Shown here in pieces: positions 11,283-24,100 of a DNA stretch of 64,000 nt; position 1 is the first letter of the stretch; each line of letters opens with the position of its first letter. The stretch is taken from the NCBI GenBank assembly GCA_014871385.1, contig CM026422.1:11098718-11162717 (forward strand), given 5' to 3'. Origin of the DNA: Ceratodon purpureus. Lineage: Eukaryota > Streptophyta > Bryopsida > Pseudoditrichales > Ditrichaceae. The notes under the pieces are model-generated. The model saw only the letters and a program-made list of their open reading frames with translations, did no database searches and was not told where the DNA came from. The position numbers and the translations under genes are program-made.

Positions 11283-14200
11283 TTTTAGATTGAGCTATCG
11301 GAGTGATGTGGGCTATTATGGAATTGGAAGTGATACAATTAAGGTAGCAACCCCTGTAATAAGCGCATTAATAGAGGTTTTAATACAGCATCAATCTAAG
11401 TCATGAATTTTGACAAAATTTTATCAAAAGTGTTCTAAGGAAATGGACATTGGTATTTGTACTAGTGGTTATAAACTAGCATTTGAACTTATTTTTTAAA
11501 CCACTAAATTTTAAATAAAAATATGCACATGGATTTGCACTTGAATTTATTTCTTACACAAATAATATGTAAAGTAAGTTTTATCAAGAAACATTTAACA
11601 CAAGGGCGTATAAAATAAAAAGTTGATTATATAAAGAATAAAGTCTACATCAGGTAATATAATTGGTTACTTAAGTGTACCAGGAAGAAGAAAGTCCATT
11701 TGCTTCCCTATCAATGAATACCTCTCCTCTTTCATCCTTAATTCTCTCAAAGGAAGTTGAGGCCACTCAAAATTGATTTCTTTTGCTTCTACATCAAAAC
11801 TAACAATTTTTCTTGAATAACACGACACAAGCATGAAGGACTTATTGAAACCAATAATCTTTATGCCAGGATAATTATGACGTAAATAGACATCTATATC
11901 AAAAAAATTCATTATGTGCGTTCTTGTCCATGTCAACAATACCTTTGTGGACCTGCTTTGGATATCAATTTCATGCACTTCAAATATATTGCGGAAGTCA
12001 AGCCAATAGGTCACAAAAAGACGCTCGCCGCTTACAACAAATTTCCATGTCAGTACATCCGTTGGCTGATCATGTGCAGCAAAGCAACCGTCGCCAAATT
12101 GCAATCTTTCCCAAATATCTACAACATGGTTGTACCTCCATAATTCATACTTACCCTCAGAAGCATGGTTTACAAAACAACCAAAAATAAAAACGTATAC
12201 GAGATCTTGGAATACAATACTTTGTATGATATAATAAATCTTTTTATTTATCATTTCACATTTACTTGAGGTCCTCCACTCCTTTATAACGGAATCATAT
12301 ATGTTCACCACGTGACTTTCCCCATCTTGTCTTGTAACAAATACCTTGAAAGTCTCGGCAGTGTCATCAACAACAAAATTTGTGAGTGAATCAAAATGAT
12401 TTGGTACACATGGCAATATAATCTTCATGTCTTTTATAGGATTCCACACACATAGTTGTGTACAACCACTTTCATGATGACATGGTTTAGAAGCTCTCTT
12501 GAGAGCTTTGAGAAGCACGAGCCCTCCATCCATTGCCACAATTTCAAAATCTTGAGGGTCAAATAGAAATGACGTTTCAAGAGCATCACGAGGTTTCATC
12601 GAGTACCATTTCTTTGAGCTAATGTCAAGGAAACACAATACTTGGCTCCCATCAATGTACACTCTATGCCCATTTTGAATGGAAGTGGTAATAGAATGTA
12701 TTGCTATAAAAGGTGAATGCTTATTCTTATTGCGCACATGTAGTGCACTAAAGGCGGGGTTGTTGATGAGCTCATTCCATGTTTTGCATGTAGTGCAATA
12801 TCTACACAAATCCGGCATGGGTAGAAAAGACAATATATGTTCAATAACTTCCAAAGGGAGTTGACTCCATAATGTAGCATTGAAGGCCATCGTATAATAA
12901 CTCACGTAATAATGTTAACTTGTTTCACTTTATGAGATGAATTTATTTCAGTCAAAAAAATCCTAGAACTGCGATGAGAAAGGTCACGAGCCTTACACTT
13001 TGAATAATATAAAATGATCTTATGTGATGAAGATCTTATGTAATGAAGCTAAAGAAAAAGATAGTATAAGTTTTAATTTTTGAAAGTGAAAGAAGATTCA
13101 AAAGCAAAAGATGTTAAAAGTAAAAGTCAAAAGATGTCAATAGCAAAAGTTGTGGATTCAAAAGCAAAATTGTATTCTCCAACTTCATGTTATCTATAAG
13201 ATTTTGAAACCAAAAAGCATTTACTTTAATTAATTTTATAGATATTAAAATTGAAGTTGCAAATTCTTCTTTTTCTTTTGTATTCCTATTATTGGGAACA
13301 AAGAGGTTTAATATCTATTCTTGGAAAAGTTAGATTAACCAAAGAATTTGAACATGTTTATATGGATGCTTGTCTATCTTAGTTCTTATGAAGCAATTTT
13401 TGAAGGTTTTTTTAAATATGAATTATTTTTTAATTTTTATTGTACTCAAAATCTTTTAATATGGATGTCAAATTCTTTTACAAGATTTTTGAATGAAAAC
13501 CTTTTAAATATATCTATGACATTTGACATTAAAATCTCAAATTTTATATTGTTTAAAGAATCTTTATAATTCATAGAAGATTTTAATATCACGGATTTAT
13601 ATATTGTGAGCTTAAAAGACCACAATTAATGTATTCGTAAAGATTATCTATATCCTAGAAACATCCTCAAATGGATTCTACAATTTTATCAAACATAAGA
13701 ACTATGTTTTTGGATGCAATTAAGCCTTGAATTTTATTGAAAAAATAAAACTGAATCAATGTGTATTAAACTGTATTATGGTTGGATAGAATTGTACGGA
13801 TATAACAATGTATAGATAATCACGAGAGTTTATGTCGCTTGAAGTAATTACTAAATTTTGCAATTTCACCACACAATAACCTAATTGATGTTTATATGAA
13901 ATACTATAAATCTTGGAAACTTATTAATAAACTTTGAAAATTACACATTTAACGAATGACAACTAAATTCAAAAAAAAATATTTTATTTTATATTTCTAT
14001 AGAATTTAATCTTTACTGTCATATTTTTTTTTTTGAATTCCAAATGATTATAGAAGTATTCGATAGTAAATTTAGACGCTATATGTTTCTATTTTGTCAT
14101 TATAATTTTATTTTTTTCAAATCATGTAGAATAGACAATTTAGGGCATTCAGTTTGAGTCAAAATCCTTTTTTATAATAATGGATAAAAAGGTTGGAGTG

Positions 14201-14877
14201 AATTAAAGTTTTTTTTGTTTTTTTTCTTCTTCTCTAACCATTCTATCTAAGGTTCTGATAAAAATGTATGTGCCCCTATATAAGTGCACTTACAAGAATT
14301 TTGAGACTTTCATTTCTACTTGGTAAATTTTTATCAACATTGTATATGTTTTGGCTGATAAAAAATTGTGATGATAAGTAACAATGCTTAAAATTATATT
14401 CCTCCAATATTATTGCTTGAAAAGTAATTTAAGAATATTATTTTTAACATTGTAAAGAATTATCATAAACAATACATCATATCATTTTATTATAGTAAAA
14501 GTCATTTACAATTACTACTAACGTAAAAATGAAAATCTTGGATTTAAAAAGAATGAGCTGGATAAGAAATTAAAATCTTGTAGTATACACATCATTGTAG
14601 TAGTAATGTCCGTGAATGCAAATATTTTACAATTAATATTAATACAAAATGTGATATCATTATTAAAATTTGGAATTATTATTTAAATTTTGAATTGCAA
14701 CTGGACACAAAAATATCTAGGAATACCAGTATTTTTTATAACACTATATTGTTTCCCATTACGACTTCTACTTTCTACCATGAATTTTGGATCCATGTTA
14801 GCTATTGGATACCATATATGTTTTTTTTTAACAAAGGCCCAAAAGTTAGCAAAATACATCTATGGCGTAGGTTATTT
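11283..14877 (-). repeat. Arm 1 of a large inverted duplication (F-box unit)
   Basis: This segment matches the reverse complement of 58214-61729 along its length. Landmarks are the tail beside GATAGCTC, the whole F-box gene, its upstream AT-rich DNA, and the end at GCTAACTTTTGGGCC. Arm 2 carries a long (AT)n that is absent here. Arm 1 stops at 14877, immediately beside a TTAA-flanked element. The arms are about 43 kb apart. Confidence 0.9.
11667..12890 (-). CDS. F-box protein, copy 1
   Basis: An intronless 407-residue protein. The F-box is at residues about 4-45 (LWSQLPLEVIEHILSFLPMP, then LCRYCTTCKTWNELI). This is the segment that binds SKP1 in SCF ubiquitin ligases and would direct an unknown substrate to ubiquitination. 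The remainder has the beta-rich, Trp-containing character of plant F-box-associated regions (GGLVLLKALK, then LCVWNPIKDM, then ELWRY) but I cannot assign a Kelch or FBA subtype. The start was chosen at the first ATG (12890), since the frame upstream begins with a GTG only. Its first 200 or so residues are essentially identical to copy 2 at 60132-61346. The middle differs, including a four-residue insertion (FVNHASEG) and several substitutions, while both frames remain open. Confidence 0.9.
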   Translation of the reverse strand: MAFNATLWSQLPLEVIEHILSFLPMPDLCRYCTTCKTWNELINNPAFSALHVRNKNKHSPFIAIHSITTSIQNGHRVYIDGSQVLCFLDISSKKWYSMKPRDALETSFLFDPQDFEIVAMDGGLVLLKALKRASKPCHHESGCTQLCVWNPIKDMKIILPCVPNHFDSLTNFVVDDTAETFKVFVTRQDGESHVVNIYDSVIKEWRTSSKCEMINKKIYYIIQSIVFQDLVYVFIFGCFVNHASEGKYELWRYNHVVDIWERLQFGDGCFAAHDQPTDVLTWKFVVSGERLFVTYWLDFRNIFEVHEIDIQSRSTKVLLTWTRTHIMNFFDIDVYLRHNYPGIKIIGFNKSFMLVSCYSRKIVSFDVEAKEINFEWPQLPLRELRMKEERYSLIGKQMDFLLPGTLK

Positions 14878-14882
14878 CTTAA

Positions 14883-15785
14883 TCCCTAAAGTTCCTTGAC
14901 TATGTTTCACCAAAAAACGCTTCAAAACTACCATTTCCAAAGTAAAAAGTATGAATGACTAAAAAATCATTATTTTCTAATTCTAACCGTAAGATCTTCA
15001 AATAGATTATTTTTGTAAATAACTCAATAAATTTCATCATCATTGACCGCAGAGATTAGAAGATTATAACGATTGAAATTTCTAAACAAAATTTTTTCAT
15101 ACAATTTTTTACTAGGTCCACATACTTTAACTATTTCTTCCTTAGGTTTTTTGCATTATGGATTTTGGCCGTTTTGGTGCATGACAAAGACGACTATGTT
15201 AACTAATTGTTAAAAATAAATTACACACAAAAGACAAGTGTAGCATGTTGAAAACAACTTTTTTATTAAGTTGAATATAAAAAAAACGCTATTTCATAGT
15301 TCTTTCCTAGAAGTTCCATTATGTTATAAAGTTGCAATCCAAAGGGTCAAAATAAAGATTGATGTCCATAATTTAAGTGAATAAAAGTAAAAACCTACAA
15401 AAACAGATTTTCTAACTTTTATAAAAGAAAGAAGAAGTTTATTTAGTACACTACCCAAAACGGTGAAAAACTTTGATATTTTGTGGAGTGAACCTTTTGT
15501 ACTCAAAGAAGTATTTTTTTGGAAAATCTCAAAGATGACAACATCAAATATTTATAGAAAAAATCTTGGAGATAACAGAGATATTTAACATGGCTGCCCG
15601 AACTGCCCGTCGAGCACCAAATTTCACTTCCGATACCATAACTATTTTTAAAAAAGTCTAATTGAAAAGAAAATAGATTCCCTCAAAGTCTTTTAAAAAA
15701 ATCTCAACTTAAATTGAAGTCACAAGTACATGTCCAAATTCTAAAAAAACCCAAATGTGGAAGATGATTTCTACAAATTTTGAAG
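14883..15785. mobile_element. Old TTAA-flanked element (copy of the 30111-30991 family)
   Basis: It is flanked by TTAA at 14879-14882 and 15786-15789. The left end TCCCTAAAGTTCC and internal stretches (a motif near CCGTAAGATCTT, a CTGCCCG-GAGCA patch, GTACATG-CCAAATTC, CCCAAATGTGGA-GATGATT) follow the same order as the better-preserved element at 30111-30991. The right end is decayed. It is 903 bp against 881 bp, has no transposase and abuts the end of inverted-repeat arm 1. Confidence 0.65.
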
Positions 15786-15789
15786 TTAA

Positions 15790-16600
15790 ATTGTATGTCA
15801 TTTAGATATCATAAAGTGCAAAGATAAGTCATATTGACCTATCCAAAATCACAAAAGATCCAATGTGGGTTTTTTTAGTTTCGTGGGGGATTAAGTATTG
15901 CATTTGTCTTTATCATAGGGTTATTATTGTCTTAATAAGTTTTTTAATTTTTTTCCCTCCCTCCTCGCTATACAATCAATACATTTTGATTTTTGTTAAT
16001 ATCAAATTTTAGCACTACACAAGGTTTAGGTTCTTTATCATATTTACCATGGTATATATAATGTTAGTTTTTTCTGTACCAAAATTTATAGGTAATAGAA
16101 AAGTTTTGAATATTCTAAAATCTTTGAAGAGAAGGAGGTGCAAAATGATGCCAATATATTCATTATTAAATTTTTTATGGAATCAAGATCCGAATTTTTA
16201 AATCAACGATTGATGCCTCTTATTCAAGAATAAAAACCAAAAAAATTTAAAAACGGGTTTTGATACACTACTCAAGCGGATGTCAATACTTTGATTCTCT
16301 TAAAATTGAAAACACTATGGAAAATGTTTTGATTTTTCCAATCCAGAAGAATATCATTTGAGCTATTTGTGTAATGGATTTCAAAGATAGTAGAGTAATG
16401 TGGTAATTGTTTTGGAATTGCTCCATGTCGGGAAATACTACTTTTGACAGCATAATTGAAGAGGTCTAATTTTTAAAGAATAATACTCCAAGTGAGCTAC
16501 TATCAAATCAGAATTTTGAAAAATAGTTAAAAAATTCAAAAAATAAAAAATAGCTTTACTAAATATTATCCAAAGTCATAAAATATCTACTTCTAACTAA
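15790..16600. other. AT-rich intergenic sequence
   Basis: No gene, RNA or clear repeat is seen. Confidence 0.45.
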
Positions 16601-17896
16601 TCCCTAAAGGCTCTTGGTGTTTTTGGAGCCAAAATTGCAAATAAGAAACCCATATTGATAAAAACTTACTCATTTCTATGATTAGACTCTAAAGAAAATA
16701 CACAACTATAGGATCATGTATCTACCTTGTTAAAAAAGGTGTACACAAAATTTGAGCTCATTCTACCTTACAAATTGAAAGATTATAAGGTTTTAACCTA
16801 CTGTAAAAGTTATTTTCAACACTGTCCCAGTAGTATAACTAAGTTTTGATGCCCAAAAAGTAAACATTGCAAACACATTTGATTGTGGAAGGTCATTAAT
16901 TCTTGTAGGTATAGAAATTAGGTATATGCTCATAAACTTTAAACCCCAAGCTGACTTGGGAAGAAGAATACTCGAAAGGATGGAGTAGATCTTTGTTTCC
17001 ATACCTTTGTCCTGTGGGCATTAGATTGGGGGTGGATCGAGCAGACACTTAATTCACGTCGGTCTCCATCGAAGCGACAAAGACCGAAGTATCTCTCTTT
17101 GGGAAGAGGAAAAAATCATTGATTTTGTCTAATGGGGTGTGATGAAAATGAATTACATTCTTCAAATTTAAAACTAGAAATTGAAATCTAAACATGTCCA
17201 ATTGGAAATCCAAATGGTGGATATGTTTTTGTTAATAAGAAAGAGGACCACAAAAATTTTCAATGCAATAGGAGTAATACTTGAATTTTTGGAATACTTT
17301 GAAGTGTAAATTATGTATTTCCCGTTAATTTCAAAGGGCACTTTTCGTGATAAGGGGTGGAAAATACATAATTGTTATGATTTGGATGAAAAATGAAGAC
17401 TGGATGTAATATTTTAAGTGGATGAAAATATCATTTTGAATGCAAATAGAGCTATAGATGATAATCGTCATTTGGATGAAAAGTTTTAGGAATGAAGACA
17501 ACTCCTCTAGAATCTAGATGGAAACTGTTAGTTAGATGAAAAGTGTCTATTGGATGAAAATTGTCATCAATGTGCATAGATGAAAAAATATTGGGCTGCA
17601 GCTGTCCACCATTTGAAATTTAGCCTTGTCACTTTTTGAACTTGTAAATGATGGGCAACTTGGGTAGAAAATGGGAGATTCTAATTGGTTACTAGTTGTC
17701 GAGATTTAGAGCAGATTCTTCTAAAATCATAATTTTTGCATAGTAACTTCAAATGCTTTGTAAATTGTGCCATTAGAAAGCTTTTATTGAAAGCTATGTG
17801 TAGTAATTGTTTTAAAAAATACTTAATTTCAAAGACCTTAGTAAAGCTTGCAAAAAAAGTGCCACATCCACAATGTGGTGTCAAAGACCTTCAGGG
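16601..17896. mobile_element. Probable degraded member of the CCCCTAAAG element family
   Basis: It starts TCCCTAAAGGCTCTTGGTG, with the same internal continuation as the 30111 element, and ends AATGTGG...CCTTCAGGGG. The flanks are CTAA and CTAT rather than TTAA, so the boundaries are uncertain. A coding-like patch that recurs at 48315-48425 lies inside it. Confidence 0.35.
16999..17110 (+). repeat. Coding-like fragment repeated at 48315-48425
   Basis: The sequence translates to TFVLWALDWGWIEQTLNS and then a basic stretch. The reverse complement of 48315-48425 gives TFVMWALDWGWIKQTLNS. The shared phrase implies a common protein-coding parent, possibly a transposon-borne gene piece. I do not recognise the family. 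Confidence 0.6.
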
Positions 17897-19444
17897 GCTA
17901 TTGGTCCTTGTATTATATCTTGTTAGCAATAGAAATGATTTTTTATGTCACTTTAATAGAATTTGTGGATTGAAACCATAAAAGCTTCAATCAAAAGCAA
18001 TAAAAGTGAATCTAAAATGAATACTATATTTTAATTCCAACTTTCATTTTTTAATTTCATTATTTGTAAATCTTTTATTTTAGTTATTCATGCATCAAAT
18101 GACAAAGACTTCATGCATGAAAGATGTTCTTTTTAACAACTTCAAAAAAATATGTTCAATTTTGGATTGAAGAATTATAGAGTATGAAAGAAATTGCATA
18201 AGAATTTACACACATCTTTAATTCTATATGCTTTGGAAACTCACACTCGTTTACAATAATTCATGTGAAAAGGTCATATTATTTTATGTACTATAAGACT
18301 TTAGAAATGTAGTAGGAGGCTTTTATAAGGTGAGTTTGTCTTAATTTGCAAAATTTTATAAAAAAATTAGATAACTAAAGTGCAAGTACAGCTAGAAGGA
18401 AAGAAAGGACGCTGGAGTGCAGCAAAAGATTTGAAACCAAAAAAAATTAGATTACTAAAGTGCAAGTTTAGCTAGAAGGAAAGAAAGGACGCTGGAGTGT
18501 AGCAAAAGATTTGAAACCATAAAGCTTCTGCCTCAATATCAGAAAGGGGCGTTAACCTTGGCGCTTTAACCTTTCTTATATTTTATATTAAAAATTAAAA
18601 ATTCATAATTCTTTAATTTTAAAAATGATCCTAAATTTTTATTTTAAAAAATCTAATTATATATGATAGTAATTTCAGACATAATTCTAAATAATTTATT
18701 TTGGTTATTTTTCTCCATATGTGCGAACTTTGGACAAAATTGAGCAAAGAACAGTGATCATTTTAGTCATTTAACTTATTTAAGCAACTTCTGGTCATTG
18801 TAGCTACTCATGTTAAGTATAACTCCTTTCTATACTTGAAATTTAAAAAATAGCACCATACCTTATATTATATGTACTAATGTGTTAAAAAATCAATTTG
18901 AAATTCAAATGATTTTCAAAAAATTTAGATTTATATATTATGTGCATACACCAGAGTTTAAATTGACCCGTACAATTTGGAGTTTATGAACTTTATTTTT
19001 CATGCAATTACAATAAATATAAAGATTGAAAATATAATTATAACAATTAATTTATTTTGAGCTAAAAAATTTCCACCTCAAATATTGATAGAAAACAAAT
19101 AATATTGGTGAATTATTTACTATACTATGATGGCACATTGGTTTGGATCATTAACTCTATAATTATTGTGATTTTCAATAAATCGTTTAAAATTGTTTTT
19201 TAATCACATTGCATTTTCAAGGAGAGAAGATGACAAGCCTTTCCTACAAGTTGATTTCACAAAAAAGTTGAGATTGGTCAATTAATCCGTAAAGGTAGCA
19301 GGGTCTCTCTGGTTTGGACTATTTTCAAAGATTCATCACAAAATAGATTGTAGAGTCATATTTTGGACTTGATGTTCAAATAAAAGATAAAAATTTATAT
19401 TTTTAGGTTGAATCCGTACGGTTGGATTAACTATTATTGTCACC
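17897..19444. other. AT-rich intergenic sequence
   Basis: No gene seen apart from the tandem duplication at 18361-18520. Confidence 0.5.
18361..18520. repeat. 80-bp direct tandem duplication
   Basis: Two adjacent copies of an 80-bp unit containing GGACGCTGGAGTG differ at only a few positions. Confidence 0.9.
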
Positions 19445-19629
19445 AAAACATTCTATAAATTTTGAAACCAAAAATTCAAAAATTCTTCTAAATTAATTTA
19501 TTGGCCCAAACGGGTTGATTTGGCCTTTAAGGGTTAATGGCTATCAAAAGTTGCAAAGAAGATAAGGAAATGGGAGGTCGTGAAAATTCTGGAGAAAATT
19601 TATTTTGAATAAAGTATATATTTTTAAGT

Positions 19630-19633
19630 TTAA
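19630..19633. other. Empty TTAA target site
   Basis: The context AAGTTTAAGATCATTGGA corresponds to the split site in copy B (AAGTTTAA at the left, TTAAGATCATTGGA at the right). It is therefore the unoccupied paralogue of that insertion. Confidence 0.85.
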
Positions 19634-19739
19634 GATCATTGGAAGTTATATGATATTGGCCCAAATAAATAATAGTGCAAAATGATTTTTAGATGTGGAC
19701 CAAAAGATACATAAATTTTATGCGACAAAAATGGATTCC

Positions 19740-20460
19740 TTCTTGTGAAACATCATAATATGGGCTAAATGTAGGATGAAGATAGATATTTTCTTATCAA
19801 GCATCGGATGTAGGACAAAGATGGATTCCTTCTTGTCAAGCATTAAACTAACTGGATGTAAGACAAAGATGGATTCTTTCTGGTCAAGCGTCAACCTGAC
19901 TGAATGTAAGGCAAAGATGAATTCTTTCTTTTCAAACATCAAACTAGCTGGATGAAAAACAAAGATGGGTTCTTTCTTGTGAAACACCAAACTAGTTGGA
20001 TATACGATAGAGATAGATTCTTTCCTGTCAAACATCAAGCCAGGTGGATATACGAGAGAGATGGATTATATATCTTGTCAAACATCAAAGTAGGTGGATA
20101 TATATATCAAGCATCAGACTCGCAGGATGTAGGACGAAGGTGGATTCTTTCATGTCAAACATCAAACTGGGTGGATATACGGTAAAAATGGATTATATTT
20201 TGTCAAACATCAAAGCACATGGATATGCGATAGAGATGGATTATATCCTGTCAAACATCAAAGCACATGGATATGCTGTAGAGATGGATTCTTCCCTGAC
20301 AAGCATTAAAGTGTTGGATGTGGGACAAATACAAATTTTTTCTTATCAAACATCATACTGACTAGTTGAATCTAGTGGGACATGGGACAAAGACAGATTC
20401 CTTCCCTTCAAAAAAAAATTAAAAATAAATAAAAAATAAATACAGATTCCTTCCTGTCAA
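19740..20460. repeat. 48-bp minisatellite, copy A
   Basis: About 15 diverged copies of a 48-bp unit built around GGATTCTTTCCTGTCAAACA followed by TCAAA and TGGATAT. Because 48 is a multiple of three, several frames stay open on both strands (for example MDYILSNIKAHGYAIE on plus and a FDKKESIFVLHP phrase on minus). No start, splice or upstream exon indicates real translation. Confidence 0.9.
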
Positions 20461-20689
20461 ACATCATAGAATTTACACTATAGAATATATGGCACAAAAA
20501 TCAATAGCAATAGATGATGCATGATAAAAAAAAAAATTAAAAAAAAAACTAACATGTTTTAGAAGTCAGTGACCTAGATTATATAAGACAATAGCAAAGA
20601 AATCTTAGCATTTACAATTGTGGTATCAAATATAAAGTATACTAATGTTTATACATCTATATACATATGTATTTACTTCTAATGTCTTG

Positions 20690-20969
20690 ACAATATTCGT
20701 TAAATTGAGACTATTAATTAATTTTGAGACAAAATGCTAATTATTGGAAAATGAATTTTAAAATATAATAATTGAAATTAAAAAAAATATTCAAATAGTG
20801 ATCATGTAATGAAAGTCTAGAAGTTGGTGTTGTTACTTATTTATTATGTTTTTTTTAATAAAGAGGTATAGTGGTTTATCTTTGAGCCGAGGATAAATGC
20901 GAGACTACAAAAAGTTTCAATATAATAAATATGATCATGGAGGTAGAATTACAACTTTCTTTATTTTCC
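20690..20969. other. AT-rich intergenic sequence
   Basis: No feature seen. Confidence 0.4.
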
Positions 20970-21190
20970 CCAATGAGCGTGGCTTGGAGCCGAGACTCAC
21001 TTGGGTCCAAATTTCTAGCCCTGCCCATTATGGGGTTTCAGGGTTTTTTTGGACTAAATCTGAGGTATACATCCCCAAATTACCTCGTGAAGCCCTTTTA
21101 AGATCAAGTAGGATCCCACTCAAACTCAATAAAAGGGGCAAGGTTTTGCCCCACCCCCTCTCCAGCCTAGGCTTTGAGCCACGCTCAATG
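20970..21190. repeat. Foldback with AATGAGCGTGGCT ends
   Basis: CCAATGAGCGTGGCTTGGAGCC on the left recurs as the inverted CCATTGAGCGTGGCTCAAAGCC on the right, about 220 bp apart. This could be a small MITE. No duplication of flanking bases was recognised. Confidence 0.4.
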
Positions 21191-24100
21191 GTATGTTTTT
21201 ACACCAATCCTAGAATGATTTGAATCATCTGATCATCTCATTTCCTAAACTATTTTAACATGCTTTTCAATGCAGTGGTATCACCACCCCAATTGGATAA
21301 CAGTACAGGTACGATAACAGGGGAGCCTACAGTACTAGGCCAGAGGCACACAAGAACTTGCTTGGAACGAAACAGTCCAGGATCCCTGTCGAATCTCGAG
21401 ACTTGTTCCTTGGCAACAATTGCAGGCAAACTGCACTGACGGATCCCCATAGCCTCCTCTAGAGTAGTCTGCAAGGGATGTCACTGCCAGTCCCAACTCA
21501 AAAGCCAAAGCCAATTTAGTAACATCACCGGTAGATTATCAGCCGAAAGCAGTGAACCGTCTTTCACTTTTGGTCCCTTTCAATCCCTCTCCGAATACTT
21601 TCAGCAAAACACATCATTTGTGTGATGTTCTCGGTTCCAGCAAACTGGCGAAGCTAAGTCAGAGCCTCGACGACTAGTATTTCCATTAATGAGAAAATTT
21701 CAATGGAATGATCGATCTGTGACGTCGATCTGTGGTACCTGTTGGGCTACTGATTGGACACATGACATCGATCCAACGGGAAACTGTACAGCGGAGTGGT
21801 TTTTTTTCTTCCGTTTACAGGTGTTTAAACCGGGGATTGATCAGGTCGATGGAGATGATTGTTGGAAATTATGATCTAGAAAGGCCCTGGAAATTAAAAG
21901 CGGTACTAGGATGTGGAGAATTCGGGGAATTCCAGGCGTCGAGTAAAGTGGGAGGCACGCAAAGAGAATGTGACTCAAGCTTGTCGAGGGAGCTGCCTGA
22001 TGTTAGGCGCGCATGGACCCGGTCCGGGGACACTGGCCAGCAGGCCTGGGGCCAGTGGCAGGAGTCACGGGCCACCTACCTTCACGCCCAGGCTTGTCAT
22101 TGACTGGTCTTTTCGATCTAGTATTATTTTAATTCCGGACGGACCGCGATTCAAGCTGTTTGAATTCCAGGATCAGGCTCAGTTACATTCTGTTTGCGGG
22201 ATCGGTGCCTTCTGCGGCAATAGGGCGGTCCGACTTGTTGCACACTCAGCGTCAGGGAGGGACAAAGTCAAGCTGGTGGAGAATTCATCTGGGTCTGAGA
22301 CTGGGTCAAGTGTGGCAGCCCATCTGCAGGCACAGTGTCTCGTGAAGTTGATGTGACGTTTTGATTGAACTGGTGAAGAAATGGAGGCCAGATCGAGCTT
22401 TAGTACTGGATCATGTGCGAAGCGCCATACCCACTCACTGGAACTGACTTCGAAGGACAGTGTGGTAAAACTTGAAACAAGGAAGGGAGCCGGTGCGAAG
22501 CTCCGTGTGCGCTAGCCGGAAAGGTACAAATTATTGCCGCGCTCTGCAAGGAGCTGCGAAGTAGCTGCTGGGTCAGTTGCTGCCGAGATGAACTTTGGTT
22601 CGTTTTAATTTATTTTCACTTGATAATCGCTGATGGGGACTACTACGCGTTCTGAAAATTATTAGGATTATTTCGCTTGGACGCAATCAAAGTCTGGTAC
22701 CGGATCATCATCAAATTGGGCACCTTGCAGAAGTAGTGAGTGTACTCACTGACGAAGATTCGTGAAGGGCGCTTTGGCTGCATCTTCTGCGCGGCCTCCT
22801 CGAATCTCCAAGGCATCGGTAAGCTTGGTGCAAATCATCAACGTTGTATGCACTCAGGGATCATCGATAAGCAAGAATTTCAAAGACGTAGGCTGGACCA
22901 CTCTAATACCAATCACACCCGTAAGTTGATGACGTAAATCAGAATAGGAGACTCGGTAGGAGAAAGTCTGTACTGGAGAAAGTCGCACCGATTTTCGACA
23001 GTGAGATGAGGAATCAAAAATCACAAACGACATGACCGACTCTCCTCGCTGATTCATGCTGGCCACCCTCTAGCTCAGTCTCGTGAGGTACACGATTGGT
23101 CGGCGCATCTCACCACCTCAGGTGTCGTCGCCCCCTGGCATCTTCTGTTCGGATCCAAATTCGTTGGCCATCCGCAGCTTAGAATGTTCTCGAATGAGGC
23201 GGATGTCTGTACACAGCGTGATCTCCGACTAACTCCGCAATTTCGGTCCGTGGGCCCTATGCTCTAGAGCCCAACAGTGGCGTCGTCGGCAAGCTACAGT
23301 ACTGTCCTACTGAATTACCGCGTGAGCGCCGTGTCGGCAAATACGCGTCCGATAACACTACGATTTTTCTGACGAGCCCCATTAATTTTTATCAGCTTCA
23401 GTTCATGAGTGTTGCGCTAACTTATCTGTCGGTCCCGAATCCAGTTATTCACGGAAATTGGAACGAAGTTTGTCCATTCCCTGGTAGGGACTCAGTTAAC
23501 TGATCGACCTCTAGCTACTAGCCTCGGGTGGTACAGTATCATAGAACAATTCCTCGCTACCGTACTCTTAAACTTGTCTGCACAGGTTTACTACTGGCAG
23601 ACCTAGAATCTATTTAACTCTTCATATACTCGTCATTGCCGAGGCACACAGACATTAAGCAAGCAGAAAGGCGTTCGAACGCTCGTGGACGAGTCAGAAA
23701 GGTTTCTTCTGTCAGGTAAGAGATGTTTTTTGGTTGGGAATGTAGTGCTTGGTGGTTGGGTTGAGCGGATAGTTTCGGTTCCTGGGCTCTCGGAGAGTCA
23801 TTGACGACGGTTGGGTTTGGCACTTCCGATCTAAGTTGATAGTTTCGAGTGTACAGACTTTCTAGTTTCACGCAAACGGTGAGGTGACGGAGTGAGAATG
23901 AAGCCCATTGTCTAGTTTTGTGGCGGTAGTTGTCTGTAACGGATAGGTAGGCGATGGATTCGGCCGTAGTTTCGAGGGAAGGTTGGTAGTTGTTTTACGT
24001 TGCTGAGTGTTTGTTGTGATCGACGTCGAGGTCGTTTTTGTAGTCTTGTGAGTAGTTATGGGAGCTTGTATGCAGCCTGTACACCACTACGGCGCCATTG

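Larger units (their letters stand above)
19445..20689. repeat. Repeat locus copy A (paralogue of 29945-31984)
   Basis: It shares the left flank (CTATAAATTTTGAAAC), a central minisatellite and the right flank (to ATTTACTTCTAATGTCTTGA) with 29945-31984, in the same orientation about 10.5 to 11.3 kb away. It contains the uninterrupted TTAA at 19630-19633, where copy B holds an 881-bp element. Confidence 0.9.

Noticed and set aside
21689..22356. Frame of up to 147 codons in GC-balanced DNA
   Set aside because: Starts at GTG, no domain, competing frames on the other strand of similar length.
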